A stretch of 64,000 nt of DNA from Mucilaginibacter sp. UBA5151 (GCA_002413785.1 DHXR01000020.1:1-64000), one strand, 5' to 3'. Shown: positions 48,168-56,968, counted from the first letter of the stretch. The notes: generated from the letters alone by a model not told the origin. A program made the numbers and translations.

Positions 48168-48545
48168 ATGCAGATAAAAGAATTAACAAAAGCCGAAGAG
48201 CAGGTAATGCAGATATTATGGACCCTGGATGAAGCCATAGTTAAAGACATTATCGGGCGGATGCCCGATCCCAAACCTGCCTACAATACTGTATCAACAG
48301 TAGTCAGGGTGTTGGAGGGCAAAGGGTTTATCGACCATAAAGCTTATGGCAACTCGCATGTTTACTTCCCGGTGGTACCGGAAAAGGAGTACAAAAAATT
48401 CACTTTCGATAAAATGATGAAAAATTACTTCAGCGACTCTTACCAAAGCCTGGTATCGTTTATTGCCGATGAAAAAAAACTTGGCTTAAACGAACTGGAT
48501 GAATTAACCCAATTGATTGATCACCTTAAAAACAAAAAATCATGA
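48168..48545 (+). CDS. BlaI/MecI/CopY-family transcriptional repressor
   Basis: A winged-helix repressor of 125 residues. The DNA-binding domain (about 1-75) includes ELTKAEEQVMQILW and KPAYNTVSTVVRVLEGKGF, the recognition helix region of BlaI proteins. The C-terminal part forms a dimer. Three operator palindromes lie just upstream, so it is very probably autoregulated. Its stop overlaps the ATG of the BlaR1-like gene (ATGA). Confidence 0.94.
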   Translation: MQIKELTKAEEQVMQILWTLDEAIVKDIIGRMPDPKPAYNTVSTVVRVLEGKGFIDHKAYGNSHVYFPVVPEKEYKKFTFDKMMKNYFSDSYQSLVSFIADEKKLGLNELDELTQLIDHLKNKKS

Positions 48546-50161
48546 ACTGGCTACGCTACCTGCTTGAGGCTAATTTATACCTGAGTATATTTTACGGCTG
48601 TTATTGTCTGTTTTTAATAAGGGAAACTCATTATACACTTAACCGTTTTTTCCTGCTGTTTAGCTGCGTCATATCCTTAATATTACCGCTAATACAAATT
48701 GGCATTTTGAAACCGGCCGAACCAACGGTGCAAAACACCTTTGGAGTGATAGTCGGTAATGTCCATCCAAATACTATTCCTGCCCAAATTGCACCGGCGG
48801 TTTCTCATTTTAATTTACAGGATTGCCTGTTATATACTTACCTGCTTGGGTTTATTATATTACTGGTGATTTTAGCCTTTAAACTGTATCAGTTATTAAA
48901 ACTTACCCGTACGAAATCCGCTGTTACAAGGGACGGTTATAAACTCATCTGCATTAATGACTCAAATACTGCCTTTTCGTTTTTCAATTACCTGTTTATT
49001 GGGGATAAAGCGCATGGCTCAGAAACTATTATACGGCATGAACTGGTGCATATCCGTCAAAAGCATTCATTTGATATCCTCTTATTAGAGCTATTTAAAG
49101 TGATCAACTGGTTTAACCCGCTCGTTTACCTCCTGCAAAACAGCCTTAAAACCGTGCATGAGTACATAGCAGATGAAAAAACCGCGGCGGACGAAACCGA
49201 CGCCATCAGCTATTCCACCTTTTTGGTTAACAATGCATACGGCATAGGCGGTTCATCTATAGCACATTCATTTTTCAATTATAACCTCTTAAAAAAAAGA
49301 ATCATTATGCTGAACCAAAAACGATCAGGTAGGTTAGCCAGGCTAAAATACCTTATTGCCCTGCCTGTTTGCGCAGCGCTGCTCTGCGCCTCAACATTAA
49401 GCTTTAGTAAAACTTATGGATTCATAGACCTGATGCCGCAAAAAGCCGATACGGGCCTGATTGCACCACCACCGCCGCCAGAACCACCTGATTTGAGACA
49501 TGTTGTTAAGTTCAGGCCCCCTACCCGTCCCTTTGGTTCAATAACAAAAAAGGGCTACAGATACGCTGAGTCGGGTTATCTGGTTAATGGCAAAAGCTAT
49601 TTCAGGGTGATCATACAGGAATCCAAAAACGTGCAAAAGGAGTATTGGAAAAACAAGCTAAGCCCCGCCGAAATAAAAATGCTTCGCGAAAAATATGGCT
49701 ATACCTTTCCATCAATGGATATATTTCCAAAATTACCGCCGCCGCCACCTCAAAATCCTAAAGTAACTAACGTGCCGCTTCCACCACCGCCGCCGATGGA
49801 ACCATACATGCCTTTAACCAACGCATTTACAGCGCTGGATAAGTACATTGCTAAATATACAAGGTACCCCACAGTTGCACGTGAAAACAAAGTAATGGGT
49901 AGTGTTATTGTGCAATTTGATTTAAATGCCGATCATAAAATAACAAATGTTACACTTATTAAGGGAATTGGAAACCGTTGCGATGAAGAGGCAATAAGAG
50001 TGCTGAATACATTTAACGACCCCATTGACGCAAAGCCGGGCACCTATAAAGTGGCTGTAACTTTTACCATAAATGGTCTGCCGGCGCCTAAACCTGCCAG
50101 TGAAGCGTTAAGAAACGACCCTTTATTTATTGGCGAAGTTGTGATAGTAACCTATTTATAA
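48542..50161 (+). CDS. BlaR1-like M56 metallopeptidase with TonB_C domain
   Basis: A 539-residue sensor. An N-terminal multi-helix membrane region (about 1-115) precedes the M56 peptidase motif HELVH at 166-170 (in IRHELVHIRQKHSFD), with a second segment VHEYIADE. Another helix lies near 280, then two proline-rich stretches (PPPPPEPPD, about 309; PPPPPQN, about 400), and a C-terminal TonB-like domain (about 425-510). It replaces the penicillin-binding sensor domain of true BlaR1, so the signal may come from the outer-membrane TonB system rather than from beta-lactam. It overlaps blaI by four bases. Confidence 0.92.
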   Translation: MNWLRYLLEANLYLSIFYGCYCLFLIRETHYTLNRFFLLFSCVISLILPLIQIGILKPAEPTVQNTFGVIVGNVHPNTIPAQIAPAVSHFNLQDCLLYTYLLGFIILLVILAFKLYQLLKLTRTKSAVTRDGYKLICINDSNTAFSFFNYLFIGDKAHGSETIIRHELVHIRQKHSFDILLLELFKVINWFNPLVYLLQNSLKTVHEYIADEKTAADETDAISYSTFLVNNAYGIGGSSIAHSFFNYNLLKKRIIMLNQKRSGRLARLKYLIALPVCAALLCASTLSFSKTYGFIDLMPQKADTGLIAPPPPPEPPDLRHVVKFRPPTRPFGSITKKGYRYAESGYLVNGKSYFRVIIQESKNVQKEYWKNKLSPAEIKMLREKYGYTFPSMDIFPKLPPPPPQNPKVTNVPLPPPPPMEPYMPLTNAFTALDKYIAKYTRYPTVARENKVMGSVIVQFDLNADHKITNVTLIKGIGNRCDEEAIRVLNTFNDPIDAKPGTYKVAVTFTINGLPAPKPASEALRNDPLFIGEVVIVTYL

Positions 50162-50205
50162 ATATTTAAAACAATCGGTGAAATCTCATCCAACAATCAG
50201 TGTAA

Positions 50206-50832
50206 TCAACAACTAATATAAATCACCTGCTTGGTCTCAAAAAACTCTTCTTCAAAATAATCTTTGAGATGATATTGCTGAACGGTTAATCCTGATTCGG
50301 CAATTTCTTGTGTTAGGTCACCCCCTTTTAAATACAGTATACCGTTAGGTAAAGTATTTTTCGATGGTTTGTCAAACTTACCCTTCACCCAGGGATAAAA
50401 TTCTTTTAACCGGGTTACGGCCCTTGATACTACAAAATCAAACTTTTCATTGATCTCTTCGGCCCTTTGGTGACTGGCCTGTACATTTTTTAAACCCAAA
50501 GCCTTCGCCACTTCCTGTACTACCTTTATTTTTTTGCCGATGGAATCAACGAGATAAAACTGCGTTTCGGGAAATAAAATGGCCAGCGGGATCCCGGGGA
50601 AACCGCCGCCTGTACCCACATCCAGCACCTTTTCGCCGGGCAAAAAGGAAATCACCTTTGCAATACCCAGGGAGTGCAGGATATGCCGCTCGTAAATCTG
50701 CTCAATATCCTTACGGGATATCACATTGATCTGACTGTTCCAAAAGTTATACAATCCGGGCAAGCGGTTAAATTGCTCAAGCTGCTGCGCGGTAAGGGAT
50801 GGAAAATATTTTATTAGCAGATCAGATGTCAT
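50206..50832 (-). CDS. rsmG: 16S rRNA (guanine527-N7)-methyltransferase RsmG
   Basis: Methylates G527 of 16S rRNA using S-adenosylmethionine. It is 208 residues from the ATG at 50832 (MTSDLLIKYFPSLTAQQLEQ); an upstream TTG is not favoured. The SAM-binding segment is KVLDVGTGGGFPGIPLAILF and the conserved FVVSRAVTRLKEF follows. The gene starts 11 bases inside the sigma factor gene, so it is translated by coupling. Confidence 0.94.
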   Translation of the reverse strand: MTSDLLIKYFPSLTAQQLEQFNRLPGLYNFWNSQINVISRKDIEQIYERHILHSLGIAKVISFLPGEKVLDVGTGGGFPGIPLAILFPETQFYLVDSIGKKIKVVQEVAKALGLKNVQASHQRAEEINEKFDFVVSRAVTRLKEFYPWVKGKFDKPSKNTLPNGILYLKGGDLTQEIAESGLTVQQYHLKDYFEEEFFETKQVIYISC

Positions 50833-51427
50833 CCCTGTTAAAGCGGTTGATAATATTGCCAAGCAGATAGCGTGCCCTGAATAATTGCGCCTTAACCGTA
50901 CCTAAGGGCAAATCAAGTTGCTGGGCTATTTCTTCGTAAGACAGTTCATCAAAATAGCGCAAAGTGATCAAATTACGGTAACGCGGGGGCAAACTTTCAA
51001 TCAGCAGTTTAAGTTCCTGCGTCTGCTGTTTTTTTATGGACGTTTCTTCCGGGTTCAGCACATCCGCTTTTATTTGCAGCTGTCTTTCCTCTCCGTCTTC
51101 ATCCATCATCCCGTGTATGGAAGTTGTGTTTAACTTTTTTTTCCGGATGAAATCGATACAATTGTTTGTAGCCACCCTGAAAAGCCAGGTGCTGAATGCA
51201 TATTCGGGCTGGTATTTCTCCAGTTTTTCAAATGCTTTGGCAAAGGTCTCAACGGTAAGGTCCATTGCGTCCTCCTTGTTGTTAACCATTTTCAGCACCA
51301 TAAAATAAATTGAATCTTTGTACCTGTGCATCAGGTCGGCATACGCTTTTTGTTCCCCCTGCCGTGCCCTAACGACAAGGTGAAAATCATTTTTGGCATT
51401 TTCCGTAAAATTCGAATTTATTTCCAT
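50822..51427 (-). CDS. ECF-type RNA polymerase sigma factor
   Basis: A 201-residue extracytoplasmic-function sigma factor. Region 2 (about 20-95) has YADLMHRYKDSIYFMVLKM and FSTWLFRVATNNCIDFIRKKK; region 4 (about 130-185) has LPPRYRNLITLRYFDELSYE and LDLPLGTVKAQLFRARYLL. No anti-sigma gene is adjacent, which is atypical. It overlaps GT2 upstream (10 bases) and rsmG downstream (11 bases), so its amount may be tied to those genes. Its regulon cannot be read here. Confidence 0.93.
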   Translation of the reverse strand: MEINSNFTENAKNDFHLVVRARQGEQKAYADLMHRYKDSIYFMVLKMVNNKEDAMDLTVETFAKAFEKLEKYQPEYAFSTWLFRVATNNCIDFIRKKKLNTTSIHGMMDEDGEERQLQIKADVLNPEETSIKKQQTQELKLLIESLPPRYRNLITLRYFDELSYEEIAQQLDLPLGTVKAQLFRARYLLGNIINRFNRDDI

Positions 51428-52560
51428 TTAGTAGTTTTTATAAAGGCGCCAATTAGTCCAAAAGTATTTAAATAAACATAATAAACCATATCAAATACCG
51501 GCAAATACCATAGCAAATCTTTACCGTCAAGACGCCTGAACGGTTTATGGTAGATGATTATTTGAAAAATCAATCTAAACATAAACAAACCTGCGGCCAA
51601 CAAAGGTTCAAAGTTGAAAAATAGGCATAATGTTAATAAAAAGTAGAACAGGAAGCCGCTCAAAGCATCAACGCTAAGCATACGCCTGTGCCTGGCCTTG
51701 TAAATTTTACCAACACCAAAGTGGCGCTTTTTTTGCCGGTACCAACTGCTAAGCGAAGTTTTGGCATTGGTATAAGTAAAGGAATCGGGATGTATTTCGA
51801 TCACTGTATTTTCAGGGGTAGCATTTTGGTTTACAAACAGATCATCATCGCCTGATAATACATGCATGTGCGCCGCAAACCCCTTTGAGGCAAAAAACAA
51901 AGATTTTGTATAGGCCATATTACGCCCGATCCCCATATAAGCATCCCCGTTTAACGCCGCCGAAAGATAATTAATGGCAGTTTTTATGGTTTCGAAACGG
52001 ATAAAGGGGTTCAGAAAGTTACCCGTCCGTATGTAAGGCGAGTAGCCTAAAACGATTTGTATCTGCCCTTTAAAATTTGCGGCCATACGGGTGATCCAGT
52101 CATCCGAGGCTGGTTTACAATCAGCATCGGTAAATAAAAGGTGTTCGTATTTTGCTGCCTTTATGCCAAGTGTGATGGCAAATTTTTTGCCGGTTTTAAA
52201 ACGGGGATGTTCTGTTATTGTAACAATCTTTAAATCCGGGTAGCTTTCCTGTAGTTCTTCTAAAACCGTTTCCGATGAATCGAAGGAACAATCGTTGATC
52301 ACCACCACTTCAAAAACAGGATAGTTTTGCTGCAGAATTGAAGGCAGGTATTCTCTTAAGTTTTGCGCCTCATTGCGCGCGCTGATGATCACGGATATGG
52401 GAATGATGCATTGAGGCAACTCATCTGCAGGCTGATAGCCCGAAATACTTTTTTGGTTGCTTACAAGAAAATATAATTGAATGATGAAACAAAACTGAAA
52501 TAAAATGAATAATGCTTCTTGTAAATACGTTTCCAAACCCTGGTATAAATAAAGCTGCAA
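51418..52560 (-). CDS. GT2-family membrane glycosyltransferase
   Basis: A 380-residue glycosyltransferase of family 2. One N-terminal membrane helix (about 11-33) is followed by the GT-A catalytic domain (ISVIISARNEAQNLREYLPS, then VINDCSFDS and the metal-site LFTDADCKP). The active-site SGDDDLFVN and QKKRHFGVG (QxxRW-like) motifs and two or three C-terminal helices follow. The substrate is unknown; lipid or polysaccharide glycosylation is likely. The frame opens with a TTG at 52560 and has no ATG before about residue 160, so TTG or a nearby codon must serve as the start. Confidence 0.9.
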   Translation of the reverse strand: MQLYLYQGLETYLQEALFILFQFCFIIQLYFLVSNQKSISGYQPADELPQCIIPISVIISARNEAQNLREYLPSILQQNYPVFEVVVINDCSFDSSETVLEELQESYPDLKIVTITEHPRFKTGKKFAITLGIKAAKYEHLLFTDADCKPASDDWITRMAANFKGQIQIVLGYSPYIRTGNFLNPFIRFETIKTAINYLSAALNGDAYMGIGRNMAYTKSLFFASKGFAAHMHVLSGDDDLFVNQNATPENTVIEIHPDSFTYTNAKTSLSSWYRQKKRHFGVGKIYKARHRRMLSVDALSGFLFYFLLTLCLFFNFEPLLAAGLFMFRLIFQIIIYHKPFRRLDGKDLLWYLPVFDMVYYVYLNTFGLIGAFIKTTKWK

Positions 52561-52617
52561 ATTTGTAGAATTTAGTTGAAATTGTTGTAATTAGTTGTAA
52601 TAATCTCAAAACAAAAA

Positions 52618-52648
52618 TTTGCACTTTCACACAAATAATTTATATTTG
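52618..52648 (+). promoter_or_regulatory. Consensus promoter of the DUF4290-murA unit
   Basis: TTTG at 52618-52621, a 19-base spacer, and TATATTTG at 52641-52648 match the Bacteroidetes consensus exactly. The ATG is at 52766, giving a leader of about 110 bases with no identified element. Confidence 0.75.
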
Positions 52649-52765
52649 CCTTACTTCAAAGTAAAATTCAACTTTAGCCTCTAATTCCCTATCTAAACGG
52701 GAAAAATGTCTGTGCTAATTTTAAACATTCAATAATTTTATAACATTTTCATAGCAAATAATACT

Positions 52766-53473
52766 ATGCCCGATCAATTTGATTATAATTCAACCAGGAA
52801 TAAACTTATCCTGTCTGAATATGGCCGCAACGTACAAAATATGGTTAAATATATTGTAGCGCTGCCAACAAAAGAAGAACGTAACCGTTATGCCCAGGTG
52901 GTGATTGACCTTATGGGATTTTTAAATCCCCACCTGCGTGATGTAGCCGATTTTAAGCATAAGTTGTGGGACCACCTGCATATTATCTCCGATTTTAAGA
53001 TAGATGTGGATTCTCCTTACCCCAAGCCTTCGCCGGATGCTATCCATCTGAAACCGGAACCGTTAAAATACCCGCATCAGCGTATTAAATACAAACATTA
53101 TGGCAAAACCATCGAAATGATGATAGAAAAGGCCAAAAGTATTGATGAACCTGAGCGTAAACGCCACATGGTGCAGGCCGTAGCCAATTTTATGAAAATG
53201 GCCTACGTGCAGTGGAACAAGGATTCGGTAACAGATGAGATGATCTTATCAGACCTGTATGCCTTATCAGGCGGCCAGTTAAAGCTGGAAGAAAACGTCA
53301 ACCTTAACCGGGTGGAATACCGTCCGATTGCACATACCAGCAACAATCAAAACACCCGCGGGCGCACCAATAACAATCAGAACAACCGCGGGCGTACCAA
53401 TAATAACAACAACCCGCGTAATAATAACAATCAAAACCGTAACCGTAACCAGGGCGGGGCAAAAAAATATTAA
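52766..53473 (+). CDS. DUF4290-family protein with Asn-rich tail
   Basis: A 235-residue protein. Residues about 10-175 form the DUF4290 domain, an alpha-helical family restricted mainly to Bacteroidetes (YGRNVQNMVKYIVALPTKEE, HLRDVADFKHKLWDHLHII). The last 45 residues are almost all Asn, Arg and Gln (NNQNTRGRTNNN...), disordered and perhaps RNA-binding. The function is unknown, but the gene is regularly found before murA, so a cell-wall or growth-linked role is inferred. A consensus promoter precedes it. Confidence 0.88.
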   Translation: MPDQFDYNSTRNKLILSEYGRNVQNMVKYIVALPTKEERNRYAQVVIDLMGFLNPHLRDVADFKHKLWDHLHIISDFKIDVDSPYPKPSPDAIHLKPEPLKYPHQRIKYKHYGKTIEMMIEKAKSIDEPERKRHMVQAVANFMKMAYVQWNKDSVTDEMILSDLYALSGGQLKLEENVNLNRVEYRPIAHTSNNQNTRGRTNNNQNNRGRTNNNNNPRNNNNQNRNRNQGGAKKY

Positions 53474-53480
53474 TTGCATT

Positions 53481-53563
53481 GGTTCATAGTTCATTGTTGA
53501 TAGTTCATAGCCAATTGTGCTTTAAATTGTCAGCCATGAACTATGAACTATGAACCATGAACT
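53481..53563. repeat. Period-7 tandem repeat with inverted arm
   Basis: GGTTCAT, AGTTCAT, TGTTGAT, AGTTCAT at 53481-53508 are answered by ATGAACT, ATGAACT, ATGAACC, ATGAACT at 53536-53563, three bases before the murA ATG. The words are those of 25584-25747, in the same order but with one unit fewer. Confidence 0.85.
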
Positions 53564-53566
53564 AAC

Positions 53567-54871
53567 ATGAACGCATTTGTAATAAACGGCGGCAAACCGC
53601 TTAAAGGCGAAATTGTGCCGCAAGGCGCAAAAAACGAAGCATTACAGGTTATTTCGGCCGTACTGTTAACTGCGGAAAAAGTAACCATCAGCAATATTCC
53701 CGACATAAAGGATGTAAATAAACTGATAGGCTTACTTGGCGACATGGGCGTTGCCATTGAGCGCCTGGCGCCGGATACCTACAGTTTTGAAGCAAAAAAC
53801 ATCGATCTTGATTTTTTTCTGTCGGATGAATTTAAAGAACAGGGCGGTGGCCTCCGCGGATCAATCATGATCGTGGGGCCCCTGCTGGCCCGTTTTGGCA
53901 AGGCATCCATTCCAAAGCCGGGTGGCGACAAAATAGGCCGTCGCAGGCTGGACACCCATTTCCTGGGTTTTGAAAAACTTGGCGCCCGGTTTGACTACGA
54001 TCCGTCCAATGGTTTTTTTAATGTAGATGCTTCAAATTTAAAGGGCACCTACATTTTGTTAGACGAAGCATCGGTTACCGGTACAGCCAATATTGTTATG
54101 GCGGCTGTTTTGGCCAAAGGAACTACCACATTATACAATGCAGCCTGTGAGCCCTATTTACAGCAATTGTGTAAAATGCTTAACCGTATGGGTGCAAAAA
54201 TAAGCGGCGTTGGCTCAAACCTGCTAACCGTTGAAGGCGTTGCAAGCCTTGGGGGAACCGAACACCGGTTGCTGCCCGATATGATCGAAATCGGTTCATT
54301 CATCGGCCTGGCAGCCATGACGGCCTCTGAGATCACTATTAAAGATGTTCATTACCAGGAGCTGGGTATGATCCCCGATGTGTTCAGGCGTTTAGGTATT
54401 CAATTTGAATTGAGGGGCGATGATATTTATATCCCATCGCAGGAGCATTACGAAATAGAGACATTTATCGACGGCTCCATCATGACCATAGCCGATGCTC
54501 CCTGGCCCGGCTTTACCCCCGACCTGCTGAGCATTTGCCTGGTAGTTGCCACGCAAGCCAAGGGTTCGGTGCTCATTCACCAGAAGATGTTTGAGAGCCG
54601 CCTGTTTTTTGTTGATAAATTGCTGGATATGGGCGCCCAGATTATTTTATGCGACCCGCACCGGGCAACAGTTATCGGCCTTGATAAACAGGTGCAATTG
54701 CGCGGTATCTCCATGACCTCGCCCGATATACGCGCCGGGGTATCATTATTGATAGCTGCCCTGTCTGCAAAAGGCAAGTCAACCATTTACAATATCGAGC
54801 AAATAGAACGCGGTTACCAGCATATCGACCAGCGCCTGATAGCATTAGGGGCGGATATTACGAGGATATGA
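53567..54871 (+). CDS. murA: UDP-N-acetylglucosamine 1-carboxyvinyltransferase
   Basis: Adds enolpyruvate to UDP-GlcNAc, the committed step of peptidoglycan synthesis. It is 434 residues. The substrate-binding N-terminus is GGKPLKGEIVPQGAKNEAL. The active-site loop reads KPGGDKIGRRRLDTHF, with Asp121 at the position of the catalytic Cys (Cys115 in E. coli), the residue fosfomycin attacks. It is expected to work normally yet resist fosfomycin. The DUF4290 gene precedes it across the heptamer-repeat gap. Confidence 0.96.
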   Translation: MNAFVINGGKPLKGEIVPQGAKNEALQVISAVLLTAEKVTISNIPDIKDVNKLIGLLGDMGVAIERLAPDTYSFEAKNIDLDFFLSDEFKEQGGGLRGSIMIVGPLLARFGKASIPKPGGDKIGRRRLDTHFLGFEKLGARFDYDPSNGFFNVDASNLKGTYILLDEASVTGTANIVMAAVLAKGTTTLYNAACEPYLQQLCKMLNRMGAKISGVGSNLLTVEGVASLGGTEHRLLPDMIEIGSFIGLAAMTASEITIKDVHYQELGMIPDVFRRLGIQFELRGDDIYIPSQEHYEIETFIDGSIMTIADAPWPGFTPDLLSICLVVATQAKGSVLIHQKMFESRLFFVDKLLDMGAQIILCDPHRATVIGLDKQVQLRGISMTSPDIRAGVSLLIAALSAKGKSTIYNIEQIERGYQHIDQRLIALGADITRI

Positions 54872-54877
54872 GTTTAG

Positions 54878-54985
54878 GTAAAAGGCGAAAGGTTAAAGGT
54901 TAAAGGTGATAATTGCTTAAATTATGGCTTCCCGTATTTTAGAAAACCTTTTACCTTTCGCCTTTTTCCTTTAACCTCAAAATAC
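54878..54985. repeat. Period-7 AAAGGTT-type repeat with inverted arm
   Basis: GGTAAAAGGCGAAAGGTTAA and further units at about 54878-54910 are answered by CCTTTTACCTTTCGCC and CCTTTAACC at about 54949-54977. The two can pair over 20 or more bases in the gap between murA and the GT39-like gene. The block uses the same AAAGG core as 46844 and 43007. Confidence 0.75.
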
Positions 54986-54993
54986 TATCTTTA
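54986..54993 (+). promoter_or_regulatory. Putative -7 box of GT39-like gene
   Basis: TATCTTTA (7 of 8 to TAnnTTTG) ends 19 bases before the ATG at 55013, just after the inverted arm of the heptamer repeat. Confidence 0.4.
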
Positions 54994-55012
54994 TCGCAAA
55001 CCTCATTATAAA

Positions 55013-56572
55013 ATGCCCTACCAAAACAGGAGATCGACATACGCCAGTTTTATACTGCTGTTTGTATTGATTAAAATAAGTTTAAACTTATTGGCGATGC
55101 CGCATTTCGGCTTTCACCGGGATGAGTTTTTACATCTGGTACTTGCAGATCACCTGGATTGGGGCTATAAGGAGGTGCCGCCGCTTATTGCTTTGCTGGC
55201 AAAAATATCATCGACTATTTTCGGCGATTCGGTTTTTGCGGCACGCATCTTCCCTACTATTTGCAGCGGACTTATCATCTGGTTTACCGGTTTAATAACA
55301 GTTGAACTGGGCGGTAAAAAATTCGCTATTGCCCTTGCCTGCCTGGCGCTGATATTTTCCCCGGCTTTTGCGGCAAGCGGCTACCTTTTTCAGCCAGTGG
55401 TTTTCGACCAGCTTTGGTGGGTAATGGCGGTTTGGCTGCTCACAAAATACTGTAATACTTCATCGGTTAAATATTTGTACTGGCTCGGCTTAGTAGTTGG
55501 TTTGGGTATGTTAACCAAATACTCCATGTCGTTTTTCGCGTTTTCGCTCATTTTTGGCATCGCCATCAGCAAACAGCGCAAAATGCTGCTCAACCGGCAT
55601 ATCATTGGCGCTGCAATAATAGCCTTCATTATTTTCTTACCCAACCTGGTATGGCAGATCAATCACCATTTGCCGGTAATTACACACATGCGAAACCTGC
55701 GGAAATACCAGCTGGATTATATTAAACCATCTGATTTTATCAAACAGGAGTTAATGGTGAACGGGCTTGCTTTACTGGTATGGCTTACCGGTTTTATATT
55801 TTTGCTATTCTCAACAAGGCTCCATAAGTTCCAGTTTATTGCCATTGCATTTGTTTTAATTTTTACCTTTTTGCTGGTTATGAACGGCAAAAGCTATTAC
55901 CTGTTCGGTGCCTACCCAATGCTGTTCGCTGCAGGCGGCTTTGGATTTGAGCGATGGCTAAAAGGCAGCACTAATGCATTACGTGCCGTTGTGATAACAA
56001 TATTCATCCTCCCAAATCTGCTTCTGTTTCCAATGGTGTTACCCGTTTTACCCTTAACCCAAACAGTTGCTTTTTTCAGGTTCGTGCATCAGAACCTTTC
56101 GTTTTTGCAATTTTTTGTCACCTGGGAAGATCACAGGGTACACCCGCTTACCCAGGATTACGCCGATATGCTGGGATGGGACGAAATGACGGCCAAAGTT
56201 GCCAATGCCTATCAAAGTCTTACGCCCGAACAGCAAAAGCACACGCAAATTTTTGCCGATAATTACGGCGAAGCAGGCGCCATACACCTGTTGGGAAAAC
56301 AATATCATTTGCCCGAAGTGATATCGCTCAACAGCAGTTTTACTTTGTGGGCGCCGGATAACCTCAACGGCCAGTACATTATTTATGTGGACGACCAGGG
56401 CGGCGGCAATATAGATACTTTTAAATCGTGCATGGAAAGTTACCGCAAGGTGGGCGAAGTGGAGAACCCTCTTGCAAGAGAAAAAGGAACGGCTGTTTTT
56501 ATTTTAGTACATCCGGGGCCGGCTTTAAATGCGCGGTACAGGAAAGAACTGGCGGTGAAAAGACTGGAATAA
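55013..56572 (+). CDS. GT39/ArnT-like membrane glycosyltransferase
   Basis: A 519-residue multi-span membrane protein with about ten hydrophobic helices. The family's N-terminal loop is FHRDEFLHLVLADHLDWGYKEVPPL, where the Asp/Glu pair (RDE) is the expected catalytic site of polyprenyl-phosphate-sugar mannosyl-type transferases. The C-terminal part is soluble and unusual (WEDHRVHPLTQDYADMLGWD, ADNYGEAGAIHLLGK), as in many Bacteroidetes PMT_2 proteins. The likely donor is a lipid-linked sugar, with a cell-envelope acceptor. Specificity unknown. Confidence 0.88.
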   Translation: MPYQNRRSTYASFILLFVLIKISLNLLAMPHFGFHRDEFLHLVLADHLDWGYKEVPPLIALLAKISSTIFGDSVFAARIFPTICSGLIIWFTGLITVELGGKKFAIALACLALIFSPAFAASGYLFQPVVFDQLWWVMAVWLLTKYCNTSSVKYLYWLGLVVGLGMLTKYSMSFFAFSLIFGIAISKQRKMLLNRHIIGAAIIAFIIFLPNLVWQINHHLPVITHMRNLRKYQLDYIKPSDFIKQELMVNGLALLVWLTGFIFLLFSTRLHKFQFIAIAFVLIFTFLLVMNGKSYYLFGAYPMLFAAGGFGFERWLKGSTNALRAVVITIFILPNLLLFPMVLPVLPLTQTVAFFRFVHQNLSFLQFFVTWEDHRVHPLTQDYADMLGWDEMTAKVANAYQSLTPEQQKHTQIFADNYGEAGAIHLLGKQYHLPEVISLNSSFTLWAPDNLNGQYIIYVDDQGGGNIDTFKSCMESYRKVGEVENPLAREKGTAVFILVHPGPALNARYRKELAVKRLE

Positions 56573-56596
56573 ATTATTAAAAATTGCTTATCATTT

Positions 56597-56968
56597 ATGC
56601 GGGGCTTAAAAACAATCATCTTTCTATTCATTTCCAACACCTTTATGACCTTTGCCTGGTACGGGCATTTAAAATTTAAAGACTACGACTGGGGCAAAAA
56701 CCTGGGCCTGTTCGCTATTATTTTAATCAGCTGGGGCCTGGCATTTTTTGAATATACTTTCCAGGTACCGGCTAACCGGGCAGGTTTTAAAGGCGACGGC
56801 GGTCCTTTTACTTTAGTACAGCTAAAAACCATACAGGAAGCCATTACCTTAACGGTATTTATGCTGTTCACCATTATTTTCTTTAAATCCGAAAAACTGG
56901 CCTGGAACCACCTCGTTGGTTTCGGATTGATCGTACTGGCCGTGTTTGTGATATTTAAGAAATGGTAA
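56597..56968 (+). CDS. DUF486/DMT-family small membrane protein
   Basis: A 123-residue membrane protein with four hydrophobic helices (about 5-22, 33-52, 70-92, 97-119). The segment FFEYTFQVPANRAGFKGDGG between helices two and three matches the DUF486 (DMT superfamily) consensus. The transport substrate, if any, is unknown. It lies 24 bases after the GT39-like gene and is probably co-transcribed. Confidence 0.88.
   Translation: MRGLKTIIFLFISNTFMTFAWYGHLKFKDYDWGKNLGLFAIILISWGLAFFEYTFQVPANRAGFKGDGGPFTLVQLKTIQEAITLTVFMLFTIIFFKSEKLAWNHLVGFGLIVLAVFVIFKKW

Noticed and set aside
3119..54985. CRISPR array
   Set aside because: The tandem repeats have no constant repeat with unique spacers, units are only 7-9 bases, and no cas genes are seen.
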